NCBI GenBank assembly: GCA_964401935.1
Contig: CAYOAL010000039.1
Location: 1 to 64,000 of the forward strand
DNA length: 64,000 nucleotides
Reading direction: 5' to 3'
Origin: JAPYTK01 sp964401935
GTDB lineage: Bacteria > Myxococcota_A > Polyangia > Polyangiales > Polyangiaceae
The position numbers and the translations under genes are program-made. The notes beneath the pieces are model-generated. The model worked only from the letters and a program-made list of their open reading frames with translations. It was not told the DNA's origin and ran no database searches. Positions 24,377 to 33,058 of this stretch are shown here, one piece after another. The first letter of the stretch is position 1. The number at the start of each line of letters is the position of its first letter.

Positions 24377-25987
24377 TCAGCGATGGGTGGAGACCACGGT
24401 CGCGGCGGCGTAGGCGGCGGCGTCCGAGCCGATCGCGCGCATGCCGTGCCACCCCTCGGGGAGGCGCGGCTCGGTCCAGGCGAAGATCCGCATCGCGTCG
24501 ATTGGGGAGAGGTTCACGCAGCCTCCGCTCTTTCCCACGCCCCAGTCGTCGTGCCAATACGCGGCGTGCAGCGCGTACGGACCGCTGAAGTTCTGGGTGT
24601 AGGGCACCTCCGCGTGCACCACCTTCTCGCTGTAGTTCGAGGTCATGGTGGCGGTGTGGAACTTCCCGCTGATGGGGAAGTCTCCCACCGGCGTGGACGC
24701 GGTCTCGAGCAGCGTCTTTCCCTCTTTGGGCAGCCCACCGCGTCCCGGAGAGATCATCGTGGCGTACACGGGCTGCTTGCCCTCATACGCCACGAGCCAG
24801 CCCCCGAGGATGCTCACGTCGAGCCACGTGCGGCTCGTCCCCGCTCGCACCGCGCTCGGCAGGTCGCTCCGCGGCTCGGGGGCGCTCACGAGCGCGGCCT
24901 CCACCAGGCGCCCCTCCTCTCGGGTCACGAGGTAGCGCTTGCCCCCCACCTCGAGCGCCTCGCCGGTGAGGCCCACCCAGTCATACCGCGCCCAGGTCTG
25001 ACCGGTCGTCGCCACTCCATCCCCGCTGCGCTCGAGCTTGGGCGCCTCGGCGCGGAAGAAGGCGAGCGGCAAGCTCACCCCGTCGCCGAGGGGTAGCCCG
25101 TGGAACGACGAAGCCGGGAACACTCGGAGGCGATCCTTGGGGACGATCCCCCGATCCCACGTCATCACCCAGGTGCGCTCATCGGCGTCGAAGCTGTACG
25201 TGTAGGCGATGGTCGAGCCCCCCACCACCTCGGGGAAGCCATATTTGCCGGCAGCCATCTGGGGCAGCGAGCGCGCGCCGAGGTGCAAGAGCCGCGGTGG
25301 CGGTGGGTTTCCGGTCGGCGCGAGATCGACGCCAGCCAGACGCGGCGCCACCCTCGCCACCTCCTCGGGGGTGGCCGCGCCCCGCGCGAGAGCCACCTCC
25401 GCCATGTGCTCGTGGAACGCGCTCTCTCGGAAATACTGCCGTTTTCGAGGAGGGATGTCGATGTACACGGTGGTGCCGAGCGACTCGCCGTAGGCGTAGG
25501 GCAGCGGCTCGTGGCGGGCGCGCCGCTTCCGTAGCTCCACCACGTCGGGGTCGTCGGCGTCGAGGGTCGCGTCCGCGCCGGCGCACACGAACCCGCGCGG
25601 CGCGACCGCGTACCAGCGCCGACAGCGGTCGGACGAGCCGGGCCCCGCGTCCGCGCTCTCCTTGGTGCCACCGAGGAGCGGCGCGTCGTCGCCCATCGAC
25701 AAGTAGCCGATCCACTCGGCGTTCTCGTCTGGCTTGGGTCGGATCCACAAAAAGCGCACCTTGCTGAAGACGCGGTCGCCCGCGACGTCCGGGCTCGCTG
25801 GGGCGGCAGGCCACGGTCGCTCACGCGCCAGCGCTGCGGACGGCGGCGCCTCGGCGGCGGTCGGCGCCGGCTCCTTGGAGAGCGGTGGCGTGACCTCGCG
25901 TTCTTCGGGCGGCTCGGCGGAGTGGCGCTCGATCGAGCAGGCCGCGAGCGAGAGCACCAGCGTGAGACATGGCTTACATTTCCGCAC
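24377..25987 (-). CDS. L,D-transpeptidase (YkuD domain) lipoprotein
   Basis: 536 aa from GTG 25987; a TTG at 26023 is a less likely alternative. The lipobox is LSLAAC. The C-terminal YkuD domain (about residues 395-505) has TWLDVSILGGWLVAYEGKQP at its start. Its active site is HAAYWHDDWG followed by KSGGCVNLSPIDA, with the nucleophilic Cys near 490. Such enzymes form 3-3 crosslinks in peptidoglycan or attach proteins to it. The large region before the domain is unassigned but shared with the protein at 58289 (DRVFSKVRFLWIRPKP; a conserved WVMTWDRGIVPKDR block). The two are paralogues. It belongs to an envelope-rich neighbourhood with the putative murein hydrolase lipoprotein upstream. Confidence 0.85.
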   Translation of the reverse strand: MRKCKPCLTLVLSLAACSIERHSAEPPEEREVTPPLSKEPAPTAAEAPPSAALARERPWPAAPASPDVAGDRVFSKVRFLWIRPKPDENAEWIGYLSMGDDAPLLGGTKESADAGPGSSDRCRRWYAVAPRGFVCAGADATLDADDPDVVELRKRRARHEPLPYAYGESLGTTVYIDIPPRKRQYFRESAFHEHMAEVALARGAATPEEVARVAPRLAGVDLAPTGNPPPPRLLHLGARSLPQMAAGKYGFPEVVGGSTIAYTYSFDADERTWVMTWDRGIVPKDRLRVFPASSFHGLPLGDGVSLPLAFFRAEAPKLERSGDGVATTGQTWARYDWVGLTGEALEVGGKRYLVTREEGRLVEAALVSAPEPRSDLPSAVRAGTSRTWLDVSILGGWLVAYEGKQPVYATMISPGRGGLPKEGKTLLETASTPVGDFPISGKFHTATMTSNYSEKVVHAEVPYTQNFSGPYALHAAYWHDDWGVGKSGGCVNLSPIDAMRIFAWTEPRLPEGWHGMRAIGSDAAAYAAATVVSTHR

Positions 25988-26065
25988 ATCCGTTGATACC
26001 GCGGAGCACAGCCTCGGGTCCAAGAACCTGCGGTCGAGAGACCGCTGGTCACGCCCTCGCCGACC

Positions 26066-27277
26066 TCAGCGACGGCACCCCTGTGCCGGCGCCCCGACCC
26101 CGACGAACACCGAGCCACTCTGCTCGAAACACGTCGGCATCCCCACCGCGACCGCCGCGTCGACGACGGCCGCAGCGCCAGCGCCGCTCTTGACCATCAC
26201 CGCCGTCCCCTGGGTGAGCTCGCCGAGACGGCTGCAGCTCGAGCCACAGCTCGCCTGCTCCTCTGGCGTGCGGTAGCCGACTTCGACGCTCACCGAGCTG
26301 CCGAGCTTGACGCGGAGCGCTTGCACCATCTTCACCAGCACCGGCGACAAGAGGAGCTCGGTGGTCTTCGAGCGAGCGGCAAACTCCGCGAAGGTGAAGT
26401 TTTCGGCCACCTTGGCCGAGGTGTCGAACACGAGGTGCTCGATGGGATCGACGAGCTGCCACGTGTCGAGGAAGCACGTCGCCCCTGCGTATTGGTCGCC
26501 GAGGGGCGAGGGTCGAAGCTGCACGCGCACGCCGCTCGGGAAGGTCGTCACCGGGCAACCTCCCGGCGGGTTCGCGACGTAGCCGAGTGCCTCGGCATAC
26601 TTCCGCCAGATCGCGCTGTGGTTCTTCGCCGAAGAGAGCCAGGGGGTGTAGGTGTAGATCGCGGCCGTAGCTCGATTGCGCGGCACGATGCGGTGCCCGT
26701 CCAGGGTTCGCTTGGGCACCCCAACGCCCCAGCCTGCGATGGATGTGCCGCTCGCGGCCATCTCGTCGAGGTAGGTGCGGAGCCGCTCCGCCGCGCACTC
26801 GATCTGCACGTCGAAGCCTCGGAAGGCCTCGATGCAGTCGCGGTTGTCGGGACAGCCGCAGCCCATCGCCCAGTCGAGCTGAGTGGAAGACGCCGACGTC
26901 TTGGACAGGAGCCCCTGCTCGAGCTGCGCGCGCGTCATCAGCACCAGAGGATTAATGCCGTATTTCTGCCCTGCTTGAACGAAGGCCTGGGCCGCGGTGC
27001 GGTCGTGCGACACGACGGTCGCGAGCACCGACCGGTTCCCGTGGGGCGTGCGCTCCAAGAAGGCCTGCACGTCGGCCACCGTGACCGCTTGGTCGTCGGT
27101 CAGCGCCTCGTCGCTCAGCACGAGCGCGCTGTCAAACGTCTTGGACGTCACGTCGGACACGTCCGACGCGATGGGCTCGGGCTCCGCGGTGCAAGCGACG
27201 AGGCTCGGGACGAGACAAGCGAGCGCGAGGCGAAGCGCGCGTGAGGTCACACCCATCCCGAGGCAAACTGCACACAT
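26066..27277 (-). CDS. Lipoprotein with glucosaminidase-like and M15/DUF882-like regions
   Basis: 403 aa from ATG 27277 (SD GAGGTGG four bases upstream); ATG 27256 is an alternative. Lipobox near residue 29 (PSLVAC). Residues about 75-235 contain KYGINPLVLMTRAQLEQGLL, in which a Glu follows a helix, as in lysozyme/glucosaminidase-like murein hydrolases, and ATAAIYTYTPWLSS, which is also seen in such proteins. The C-terminal region (about 295-350), FTFAEFAARSKTTELLLSPV with LGSSVSVEVGYRTPEEQ, is like the M15/DUF882 carboxypeptidase fold. The usual zinc ligands are not evident: no His-x6-Asp pattern is seen. So the C-terminal part may bind rather than cleave. Assignments are by pattern only. 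Probably acts on peptidoglycan beside the L,D-transpeptidase. Confidence 0.55.
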   Translation of the reverse strand: MCAVCLGMGVTSRALRLALACLVPSLVACTAEPEPIASDVSDVTSKTFDSALVLSDEALTDDQAVTVADVQAFLERTPHGNRSVLATVVSHDRTAAQAFVQAGQKYGINPLVLMTRAQLEQGLLSKTSASSTQLDWAMGCGCPDNRDCIEAFRGFDVQIECAAERLRTYLDEMAASGTSIAGWGVGVPKRTLDGHRIVPRNRATAAIYTYTPWLSSAKNHSAIWRKYAEALGYVANPPGGCPVTTFPSGVRVQLRPSPLGDQYAGATCFLDTWQLVDPIEHLVFDTSAKVAENFTFAEFAARSKTTELLLSPVLVKMVQALRVKLGSSVSVEVGYRTPEEQASCGSSCSRLGELTQGTAVMVKSGAGAAAVVDAAVAVGMPTCFEQSGSVFVGVGAPAQGCRR

Positions 27278-27406
27278 CGTACCACCTCGACGCGGCGCTA
27301 TCTAACCAGAATCAAAGCAGCAAGCGTGGCTATGTTCCTGACCAGGTGGAACATGTGCGTGCCCGCCAACCCACCACGGCTCTCGTCGCCGTGGCATGCT
27401 CGCCCG

Positions 27407-28735
27407 GTGAAAGGGGGAAGCGTAGCGGGGCAAGAGGTGTCCAAGCGAACCACGTTCGTCGCGCTGGCGCTCCTGCTCCTCACCGCCGGCTTCATCGCGA
27501 TCCGCACCGGTCGCGACGCGCTCTACCTCCAGGGGGACGGCCTCTTCGGCGTGCCCAAGGCCTACGTCGCCGTCGCCGTGCTCTCGGTGCCGCAGGCCGG
27601 TGTGGTGCTCTGGATGCTGGCGCGCCTCGGTCCACGGGCGACGCGGCTGTGCGTGCTCGCCGCGGTGATGGTGCTCGTCGGCTGCTACGCGCTCACCGCC
27701 CGTCCCGGCGCGTCCCCGCTGATGACCACGTTCTTCTTTCTGGTCCCCTTGATCTTCTCCATCGCGTTCTCGATCGTGTGGCTGCTCGGCACCGAGCTGC
27801 TCGACGCGCTCGACGACGACGCCTCGGCCCGCGCGTTCAGTCGGCTCGGCGCCGCGTCCATCGTGGGAGGGGTGTGCGGCGGCGCCATCGCGCGCGTCTT
27901 CGGGCCGGGCCTCGGGCCCCGCGCGCTGCTCGTCATCGGCCTCGCCCTGATCACCGCCGCCGCTTGGGTGGTGCTGGCCACGCACCGGGCCTTTCCCACC
28001 ACGCGCGAAGCGCGCATGCACGAGGAGCGCCGACCGCAGGCGTTGATGAAGACCCTCCGCTACCCGGGCGTGCCGCTCTTGCTGGGGATCTCGATGGCCG
28101 GCGCGATGACCGGGATCTTCGTCGACTTCCAGTTCTACCTCGCCGCAGTGGTCGGCGACGCGCGCGACATCACCGCCTACTTCGCCAACGTGTACCTCGT
28201 GCTCAGCGGCGCCTCCCTCGTGCTCCAGCTGTTCGTCGCGCCCCTGATGCAGCGTGTGGTCGGTGTGCGCGGGAGCTTGTTCGTGTTGCCGCTCGCCCTG
28301 GTTGGGGGCGCCTCCACCATCGTCTTCATGGGCTCGGCGCTCGCCCGCTCCGGGCTGCGCATCGTCGAAGGGGGCCTCAAGGCCGGCGTGCACCGCACCA
28401 CCTGGGAGCAAACCTACCTCTCGCTTCCGAAGGCTCAGCGCGCCCACACCAAGGTGATGGTCGACGGCCTCGGCGCTCGGATCGCGGAGGGCATCGCCGG
28501 CGCGATGCTCTACGGCTGGCTGCTGTTCGCGGCACAGGGCCACGGCTTCTCGGCGCTCAGCGCGCCGTGGGTGGCCGAGGTGAGCGTGACCTTCATCACC
28601 CTCGCGCTGGTGGTCTTCGCCCTCGTGTGGCTCGTGCTCACTGCGCTCCTCGGACGGCGCCTCGTGGCGAGCCCAGCCCCGCTCGACGACCACGACGGGA
28701 TGCTGCGCTCGATGGCGCCGCTCCCCGACTCGTGA
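27407..28735 (+). CDS. NTT/ATP:ADP-antiporter-like transporter of the major-facilitator fold
   Basis: 442 aa from GTG 27407, six bases after a -10-like CATGCT; GTG 27437 and ATG 27326 are alternatives. About twelve hydrophobic helices are visible. Near the N-terminus is FIAIRTGRDALYLQG, and in the second half LRIVEGGLKAGVHRTTWEQT and LPKAQRAHTKVMVDGLGARI. The paired pattern of a basic residue in helix one and the motif around helix ten (EGGLKxGxxR, TKxxxDGLGxR) resembles the Npt1/Npt2 nucleotide-transporter family found also in free-living bacteria. The substrate is not predictable; free-living homologues need not exchange ATP for ADP. Not an operon member: both neighbours are on the other strand. 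Confidence 0.65.
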   Translation: MKGGSVAGQEVSKRTTFVALALLLLTAGFIAIRTGRDALYLQGDGLFGVPKAYVAVAVLSVPQAGVVLWMLARLGPRATRLCVLAAVMVLVGCYALTARPGASPLMTTFFFLVPLIFSIAFSIVWLLGTELLDALDDDASARAFSRLGAASIVGGVCGGAIARVFGPGLGPRALLVIGLALITAAAWVVLATHRAFPTTREARMHEERRPQALMKTLRYPGVPLLLGISMAGAMTGIFVDFQFYLAAVVGDARDITAYFANVYLVLSGASLVLQLFVAPLMQRVVGVRGSLFVLPLALVGGASTIVFMGSALARSGLRIVEGGLKAGVHRTTWEQTYLSLPKAQRAHTKVMVDGLGARIAEGIAGAMLYGWLLFAAQGHGFSALSAPWVAEVSVTFITLALVVFALVWLVLTALLGRRLVASPAPLDDHDGMLRSMAPLPDS

Positions 28736-28746
28736 GTGACCACGTC

Positions 28747-28763
28747 CACCCTGGGTCAGGGTG
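28747..28763. terminator. Short hairpin between convergent genes
   Basis: CACCCT-GGGTC-AGGGTG: six-base-pair stem, five-base loop, 12 bases after the transporter stop and 70 bases from the protease stop. No T tract on either side, so terminator activity is uncertain. Confidence 0.35.
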
Positions 28764-28833
28764 TCGCCTCACGCGTGCTTGGCGAAGACGAAGCGCCCGC
28801 CGCCGAAGGGGTGTGACGAGCGCGGCCTTCGGC

Positions 28834-29922
28834 TCACCGCGTGGGCTGACGACGACGCCGACCCACCCACGACAGGGCGACGCACGAGAGCAAGAGCGCG
28901 CCCCACACCGAGCGCCGAGGGCCGGGCGCGGTCGCGCACGACGAGACGATCTCGCCCTTGTAGTCTTGGTTCTTCAGGTTGCCCGCCGCGCGGCCCGAGC
29001 CGGCGGAGGCGTCGCCCCCCACGCCTCCCCCCCCCACACCGGCGCCCCCACCGCTGCCGGGACCGCTCGTCGTCGTCACCGCGGTCGCCCAGCTCGGGGG
29101 GGTCAGGCCGGCGAGGCTGGCCGCGTAGACGGTCGTCGCCTTCACCCAGTCGAGGTGGGTGTACACGTTGCCGTAGACCGGCTGGTCGCAACCGGCAGCG
29201 CCACGCGAGGCCACGCCGAACACTCGCCCCTCGGCGTCGAGGGCGGGTCCCCCCGAGTCGCCCGAGCACACCCCGGTCTGTCCCACGAACTCCGCCGGGT
29301 AGACGTAGTCGGGCACGCCGCAGAGGTTCCCCACGCAGAGCACCGAGAGGTTGTCGCGCCGCATGCGCGTGCCCGACGGTCCGCCCTCCCCTTGCTCACC
29401 GTAACCCACCGCGCTGTACAGGAGGTTCTCCTCCACCGGCACGTCTCGCGGAAAAATGGGGATCGCCTCCGAAGGCGAGACCGGCCCGTTGAGGACGAGG
29501 ATAGCCACGTCGCGCCCACACAGGCCCGTGCCGTCGGGCACCACCACCTCGCGCACGCTGTGGTAGCCGCTCTGCTGCTGCGGGAACGACGTCGCCGAGG
29601 TGACGAACATCTCGCTCGCGGGGTGGATGTTGAACACCTGCGACGGACACTCGATGAGCTGCGGCGTGCTCGCCACGCAGTGGATGGCGGTGAGCACCAC
29701 GTTGTCGAAGATGAGCGAGCCGGTGCAGCCGCCGAAGCCGAAGCCCGACACGTGGGCTACGCCCATCACCGCGGTGTCCGTGCTGTCGAGCGATCCCCCC
29801 TGAATCGCTTGGGGCGCGGTCTGCACGCGTTGCTCGATGGGCTCGCGGTCGGAGCAGCCAACAAGGGAAGAGACGGCCAGCACGGCCGCAGCGACGTTGA
29901 GGGTCGGCGTTCGTAGTTCCAC
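28834..29922 (-). CDS. Secreted trypsin-like serine protease with C-terminal sorting tail
   Basis: 362 aa from GTG 29922. Lipoprotein signal with lipobox SSLVGC. The S1 domain (about 38-265) begins QAIQGGSLDSTD. The catalytic triad is His in VVLTAIHCVAS, Asp in LCGRDVAILVLNG and Ser in VCSGDSGGPALDAEG. A Gly/Ser linker (about 285-315) leads to a Cys motif (IVSSCATAP), a hydrophobic helix (WGALLLSCVALSWV) and GRRRRQ, a MYXO-CTERM-like tail. It differs from the protease at 23059 by lacking the Cys/Asp repeat block. It is divergent from the OB-fold lipoprotein gene. Confidence 0.87.
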   Translation of the reverse strand: MELRTPTLNVAAAVLAVSSLVGCSDREPIEQRVQTAPQAIQGGSLDSTDTAVMGVAHVSGFGFGGCTGSLIFDNVVLTAIHCVASTPQLIECPSQVFNIHPASEMFVTSATSFPQQQSGYHSVREVVVPDGTGLCGRDVAILVLNGPVSPSEAIPIFPRDVPVEENLLYSAVGYGEQGEGGPSGTRMRRDNLSVLCVGNLCGVPDYVYPAEFVGQTGVCSGDSGGPALDAEGRVFGVASRGAAGCDQPVYGNVYTHLDWVKATTVYAASLAGLTPPSWATAVTTTSGPGSGGGAGVGGGGVGGDASAGSGRAAGNLKNQDYKGEIVSSCATAPGPRRSVWGALLLSCVALSWVGRRRRQPTR

Positions 29923-30011
29923 GGGTGATGTTCGAGAGAAGAGAGGAGGGGGGAGTCGTTCGAACGTATCACAGCCCGGACGGTCTCGTGATCTCGTGTA
30001 GGATGCAGCGC

Positions 30012-30443
30012 GTGCGATTCGAACCCGGACCCCGTGGCGACCTGAGTCGGCGGGTTGGCGCGCGGCTCGCGAGCGTCGCCGCGCTCACCTGGGCGCTGTT
30101 GGCGACCCCTGCGTGTCGCCACGTCACCGAGCCGGAGCCCACCGCGGTCGGCACCCCGACGGCGAGCATGCCGCCGGAGGCCATCGTCGAGCACTACCAG
30201 AGCGATCCGGAGCTCGGCGAGGAGCTCTTCGACGGCAAGCTCGTGCACATCGAAGGGTTCCGCGTCGACGAGACCGACGCGCGCCACCTCTTCATGCGGC
30301 ACGACGGCTTCACCCTCCGGATCGAGCGCCCGGGCGACACCAAGACCCTCCAGCGCGGGGAGCAGGTGAGCCTCTTCTGCCGCGGGGAGGGGATGGTCGC
30401 CGACAAGCTCATCGCGTTCGGCGCCTGTCGCCGGCGTCTGTGA
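30012..30443 (+). CDS. Lipoprotein with tRNA_anti-like OB-fold domain
   Basis: 143 aa from GTG 30012, seven bases after a -10-like TAGGAT (29999-30004). ATG 30003 overlaps that element. Signal sequence ALTWALLATPAC with lipobox Cys. The domain (about 55-143) has the pattern of small OB-fold proteins: IVEHYQSDPELGEELFDGKL, VHIEGFRVDETDAR, LRIERPGDTKTLQRGEQVSL and CRGEGMVADKLIAFGAC. In the tRNA_anti-like family the phrase 'fxxDExxAxxxYkGkxvxVxG' is typical, and the SDPELGEELFDGKLVHIEG segment matches it. Ligand unknown. Two Cys in the domain could pair. Confidence 0.7.
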   Translation: MRFEPGPRGDLSRRVGARLASVAALTWALLATPACRHVTEPEPTAVGTPTASMPPEAIVEHYQSDPELGEELFDGKLVHIEGFRVDETDARHLFMRHDGFTLRIERPGDTKTLQRGEQVSLFCRGEGMVADKLIAFGACRRRL

Positions 30444-30489
30444 CGGCGGACACGCGAGCCCACACTCGCAGCGCGCGGCCGCTCTTGGG

Positions 30490-31221
30490 TCAGCGGAAGC
30501 GCTGATACAGTCCGTCGCGCCAGGCCACGAGATCCGCAAACGAGGTGGCGAGCTCCGGATCGGTCCACGCCTCGCGCGTCGCAGGGCCGAGCGCCAAGAA
30601 CGCGTCGGCCACCGGCCTCACGCACTGAAGGGTGACCGCCAACGTGATGTCGGCGTAAGTGATGCGCTCGTCCAACAGATGCTGGCGACCGTCGAGCGCC
30701 GTGCGCAGCTCGACGAGCCCGTCGCGCAGGCGCTCACGGTGCGTTCCGCAGGAGGCGGCCTCGGTCTGGTACTTCCGCATGATGAAGCGCGCGCCCTGGG
30801 CGGCCATGGCCCCCGCCACGCGCCCAAGCGGTCGCAGCGGCGACGGGACCGCCTCGAGGCGTGCTGCCTCCGACGCACAGACACGTGGCGTCACCAGGGC
30901 GCGCCCAGCCGCGAGGATACGCTCGCTGAGGCGATTGAAGCGTGCGATCGCGGCCTCGTGCTCGGCCGGAAAGAGCGGCGCGCCGTCTCCCCTGCCGTCC
31001 GCCCACCGAGCGATGGCAAGCGAGTCGCCGATCGCCGCGCCGTCCGCGAGCAAGAGCGGCACGGTCACCTTCGAGAGCGGTCGCCGCGCCCGCAGCCGCA
31101 ACAGCGGCTCCCCGAGCATCGGGACGTGCTCGACGCGGCGGTGCTCGATGTGGTGGTGATCGAGCGCCCAGCGCGCCTTCTCCGACCAAGGGGACTGGCA
31201 AAAGTGGATGAGCGTCGCCAC
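30490..31221 (-). CDS. Glutathione S-transferase-family protein
   Basis: 243 aa from GTG 31221. The N-terminal thioredoxin-like domain (1-80) has IHFCQSPWSEKARWALDHHH, with Ser/Cys near the catalytic position, the cis-Pro in KVTVPLLLADGAAIGDSLAI and the glutathione-binding DS pair. The C-terminal helical domain (about 90-240) has ITYADITLAVTLQCVRP, close to the family's N-capping box. The CxxxWSxK-type active site suggests an omega- or zeta-like class, but class assignment is uncertain. Probably detoxification or thiol transfer in the cytoplasm. A -10-like TAGCGT lies 11 bases before the start. Divergent from the VCBS-repeat gene. Confidence 0.82.
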   Translation of the reverse strand: MATLIHFCQSPWSEKARWALDHHHIEHRRVEHVPMLGEPLLRLRARRPLSKVTVPLLLADGAAIGDSLAIARWADGRGDGAPLFPAEHEAAIARFNRLSERILAAGRALVTPRVCASEAARLEAVPSPLRPLGRVAGAMAAQGARFIMRKYQTEAASCGTHRERLRDGLVELRTALDGRQHLLDERITYADITLAVTLQCVRPVADAFLALGPATREAWTDPELATSFADLVAWRDGLYQRFR

Positions 31222-31345
31222 CTGCGCAGGCTACGCTAGCATCCGGCGCGGATGAACCGTGGAATCCCTCCCCGCCCAACGCCGGCACCCCCCAGGGTGC
31301 CGTGAACGGCCCCGCTGAACGCCCACCCAAGAAGAGCGAACGACG

Positions 31346-32938
31346 TTGCGAACCAAAGCCCCTCCGCAGACCCAAGACGGCACGAGCGGCGGTCGTCGCT
31401 GCCTCTGGCTGGCGCTCGCGCTCGGCCTCTTTGCCTGTTCGGAGCCGGAGACCGAACAACCGTGCCCCCCGCCGCCGGTGCCGTCGGATCCGCTGTTCGT
31501 CGACGGCACCGACGCGCTCGGGGTCGACGTCACCCATCACCTCCAGACCGACTTCTGTGATCTCCCGGACACCGTGGGGGGCATCGGGGTGTGCCTGTTC
31601 GACTACGACGGCGACGGCGATCTCGACATGTACTTCGTCGATCGCGCGCCCGAGCCGAACCGCCTGTTGCGAAACGACGGCGACGGCTTCACCGACGTCA
31701 CCGAGGAGAGCGGCGCCGGCTTGACCACGGACAGCATGGGCTGCGTGGCGTTCGACTACGACGGCGACGGGGATCTCGATCTCTACGTGACCAACGTGGG
31801 CCCGGACGTGCTGCTCGAGAACAACGACGGGCGCTTCTCCGACGTGACCAGCGCGGCTGGCATCGACGCGCCCGGCATGGGGATCTCGGCGACCGCGGGG
31901 GACATGGACGGCGACGGGGATCTCGATCTGTTCGTGGGGCAGCTGGTGGAGCTCTCCTCGTGCCCCGACGAGTGTCTCTTTCCGCCGCTCGCGTGCAGCG
32001 AGAACCAGCGGAACCTCTTGTTCGAGAACCGCGGGGGCACCTTCGTGGAGGTGGCGGTGGAGCGCGGGATCGACCACGCGGAGCCCACCCTCGCCACGTT
32101 GATGTACGACTTCGACGGCGACCACGATCTCGACATCTACGTGGGCAACGACATGGGCGCGGTGTTCGCCGACAGGCTCTACCTCAACGACGGCACCGGC
32201 CACTTCCGCGAGGCGGCAGAGGAGTACGATCTCGATGCACCAGGCACGTGCACGATGGGCGTCGACGCCGGCGACTTCGATCGCGACGGTCGCATCGACC
32301 TGGTGATCACCGACTTCGAGGACCGCCCGCTGCGCTTCTTCCGCTGCTACGACCCCACGCGTCCGTGCAGCAACGAGGTCGCGCCCGACGGCAAGGACGC
32401 GGTGAAGTGGGGGGTGGGGTTCGTCGACTTCGACAACGATCTCGATCTCGACGTGTACGTCGCCAACGGCGAGGTGCGGTTCTGGGAGGAGGAGCGGAAC
32501 TACCTCTACTTCAACGACGGCGCCGGTCGCTTCACCGAGCACCTGCCAGGGAGCGCCGAGGTGCTGGCCGACCTCTACGTGAGCCGCAGCGTGGCCTTCG
32601 GCGATCTCGACAACGACGGCGACGTGGACGTGGTGGTGACCAACGCCGGGGACCGCGCCCAGGTGCTGCTCAACCAGAGCGCCGCCGGACACTCGCTCCA
32701 CGTCGCCCTCGACTCCCTCGCCGCCGGCGCGCGCGTGGAGGTGGCGCCGCGCGGGGGCACGGCGCGGCTGGCCGAGCTCGCGCTCATCGGGGGCAGCTTC
32801 GCGAGCACCAACGACGCCCGGCTGCACTTCGGGCTCGGCGACGCCTGCCGTGCAGACATCACCGTGACCTATGTCGGCGGGGAGACGCGCGTGATCAGCG
32901 ACGCGGCGGCGGGCAGCGTGGTGAGCGTCCCCCGTTGA
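31346..32938 (+). CDS. VCBS/FG-GAP repeat lipoprotein with ASPIC/UnbV-like end
   Basis: 530 aa from TTG 31346, the only plausible start before the signal peptide. Lipobox LGLFAC. The mature protein has seven Ca-binding-type repeats of the form FDYDGDGDLDMYF, for example at FDYDGDGDLDLYV, GDMDGDGDLDLFV, YDFDGDHDLDIYV, GDFDRDGRIDLVI, VDFDNDLDLDVYV and GDLDNDGDVDVVV. This predicts a seven-bladed beta-propeller. The last 90 residues (GARVEVAPRGGTARLAELAL, SFASTNDARLHFGLGDA, ITVTYVGGETRVI) fit the ASPIC/UnbV domain that usually follows such propellers (CRTAC1-like proteins). It is probably an outer-surface adhesion or scaffold protein needing Ca2+. Confidence 0.88.
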   Translation: MRTKAPPQTQDGTSGGRRCLWLALALGLFACSEPETEQPCPPPPVPSDPLFVDGTDALGVDVTHHLQTDFCDLPDTVGGIGVCLFDYDGDGDLDMYFVDRAPEPNRLLRNDGDGFTDVTEESGAGLTTDSMGCVAFDYDGDGDLDLYVTNVGPDVLLENNDGRFSDVTSAAGIDAPGMGISATAGDMDGDGDLDLFVGQLVELSSCPDECLFPPLACSENQRNLLFENRGGTFVEVAVERGIDHAEPTLATLMYDFDGDHDLDIYVGNDMGAVFADRLYLNDGTGHFREAAEEYDLDAPGTCTMGVDAGDFDRDGRIDLVITDFEDRPLRFFRCYDPTRPCSNEVAPDGKDAVKWGVGFVDFDNDLDLDVYVANGEVRFWEEERNYLYFNDGAGRFTEHLPGSAEVLADLYVSRSVAFGDLDNDGDVDVVVTNAGDRAQVLLNQSAAGHSLHVALDSLAAGARVEVAPRGGTARLAELALIGGSFASTNDARLHFGLGDACRADITVTYVGGETRVISDAAAGSVVSVPR

Positions 32939-32959
32939 CGCAGCCTGACCGGGCGCCTG

Positions 32960-33036
32960 CGCGCGCCGCCGCCGATCGGCGCGCGTGCCAGGGAACGCAC
33001 GCGTGGGCGAGGAGAGCGGCGCCCCTCTCGCCCACG
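32960..33036. terminator. Two tandem strong hairpins between convergent genes
   Basis: Stem 1: CGCGCGCCG (32960-32968) pairs with CGGCGCGCG (32977-32985), eight-base loop. Stem 2: CGTGGGCGAG (33002-33011) pairs perfectly with CTCGCCCACG (33027-33036), 15-base loop. They lie between the stops at 32938 and 33059 and could terminate both convergent transcripts. No T tract. Confidence 0.6.
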
Positions 33037-33058
33037 AACCGTTCGAGCGGAGGGGCGA

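Noticed and set aside
31251..31304. 17-codon ORF upstream of the VCBS-repeat gene as a leader peptide
   Set aside because: It is Pro/Arg-rich with no regulatory codon run or attenuator hairpin that I can see.
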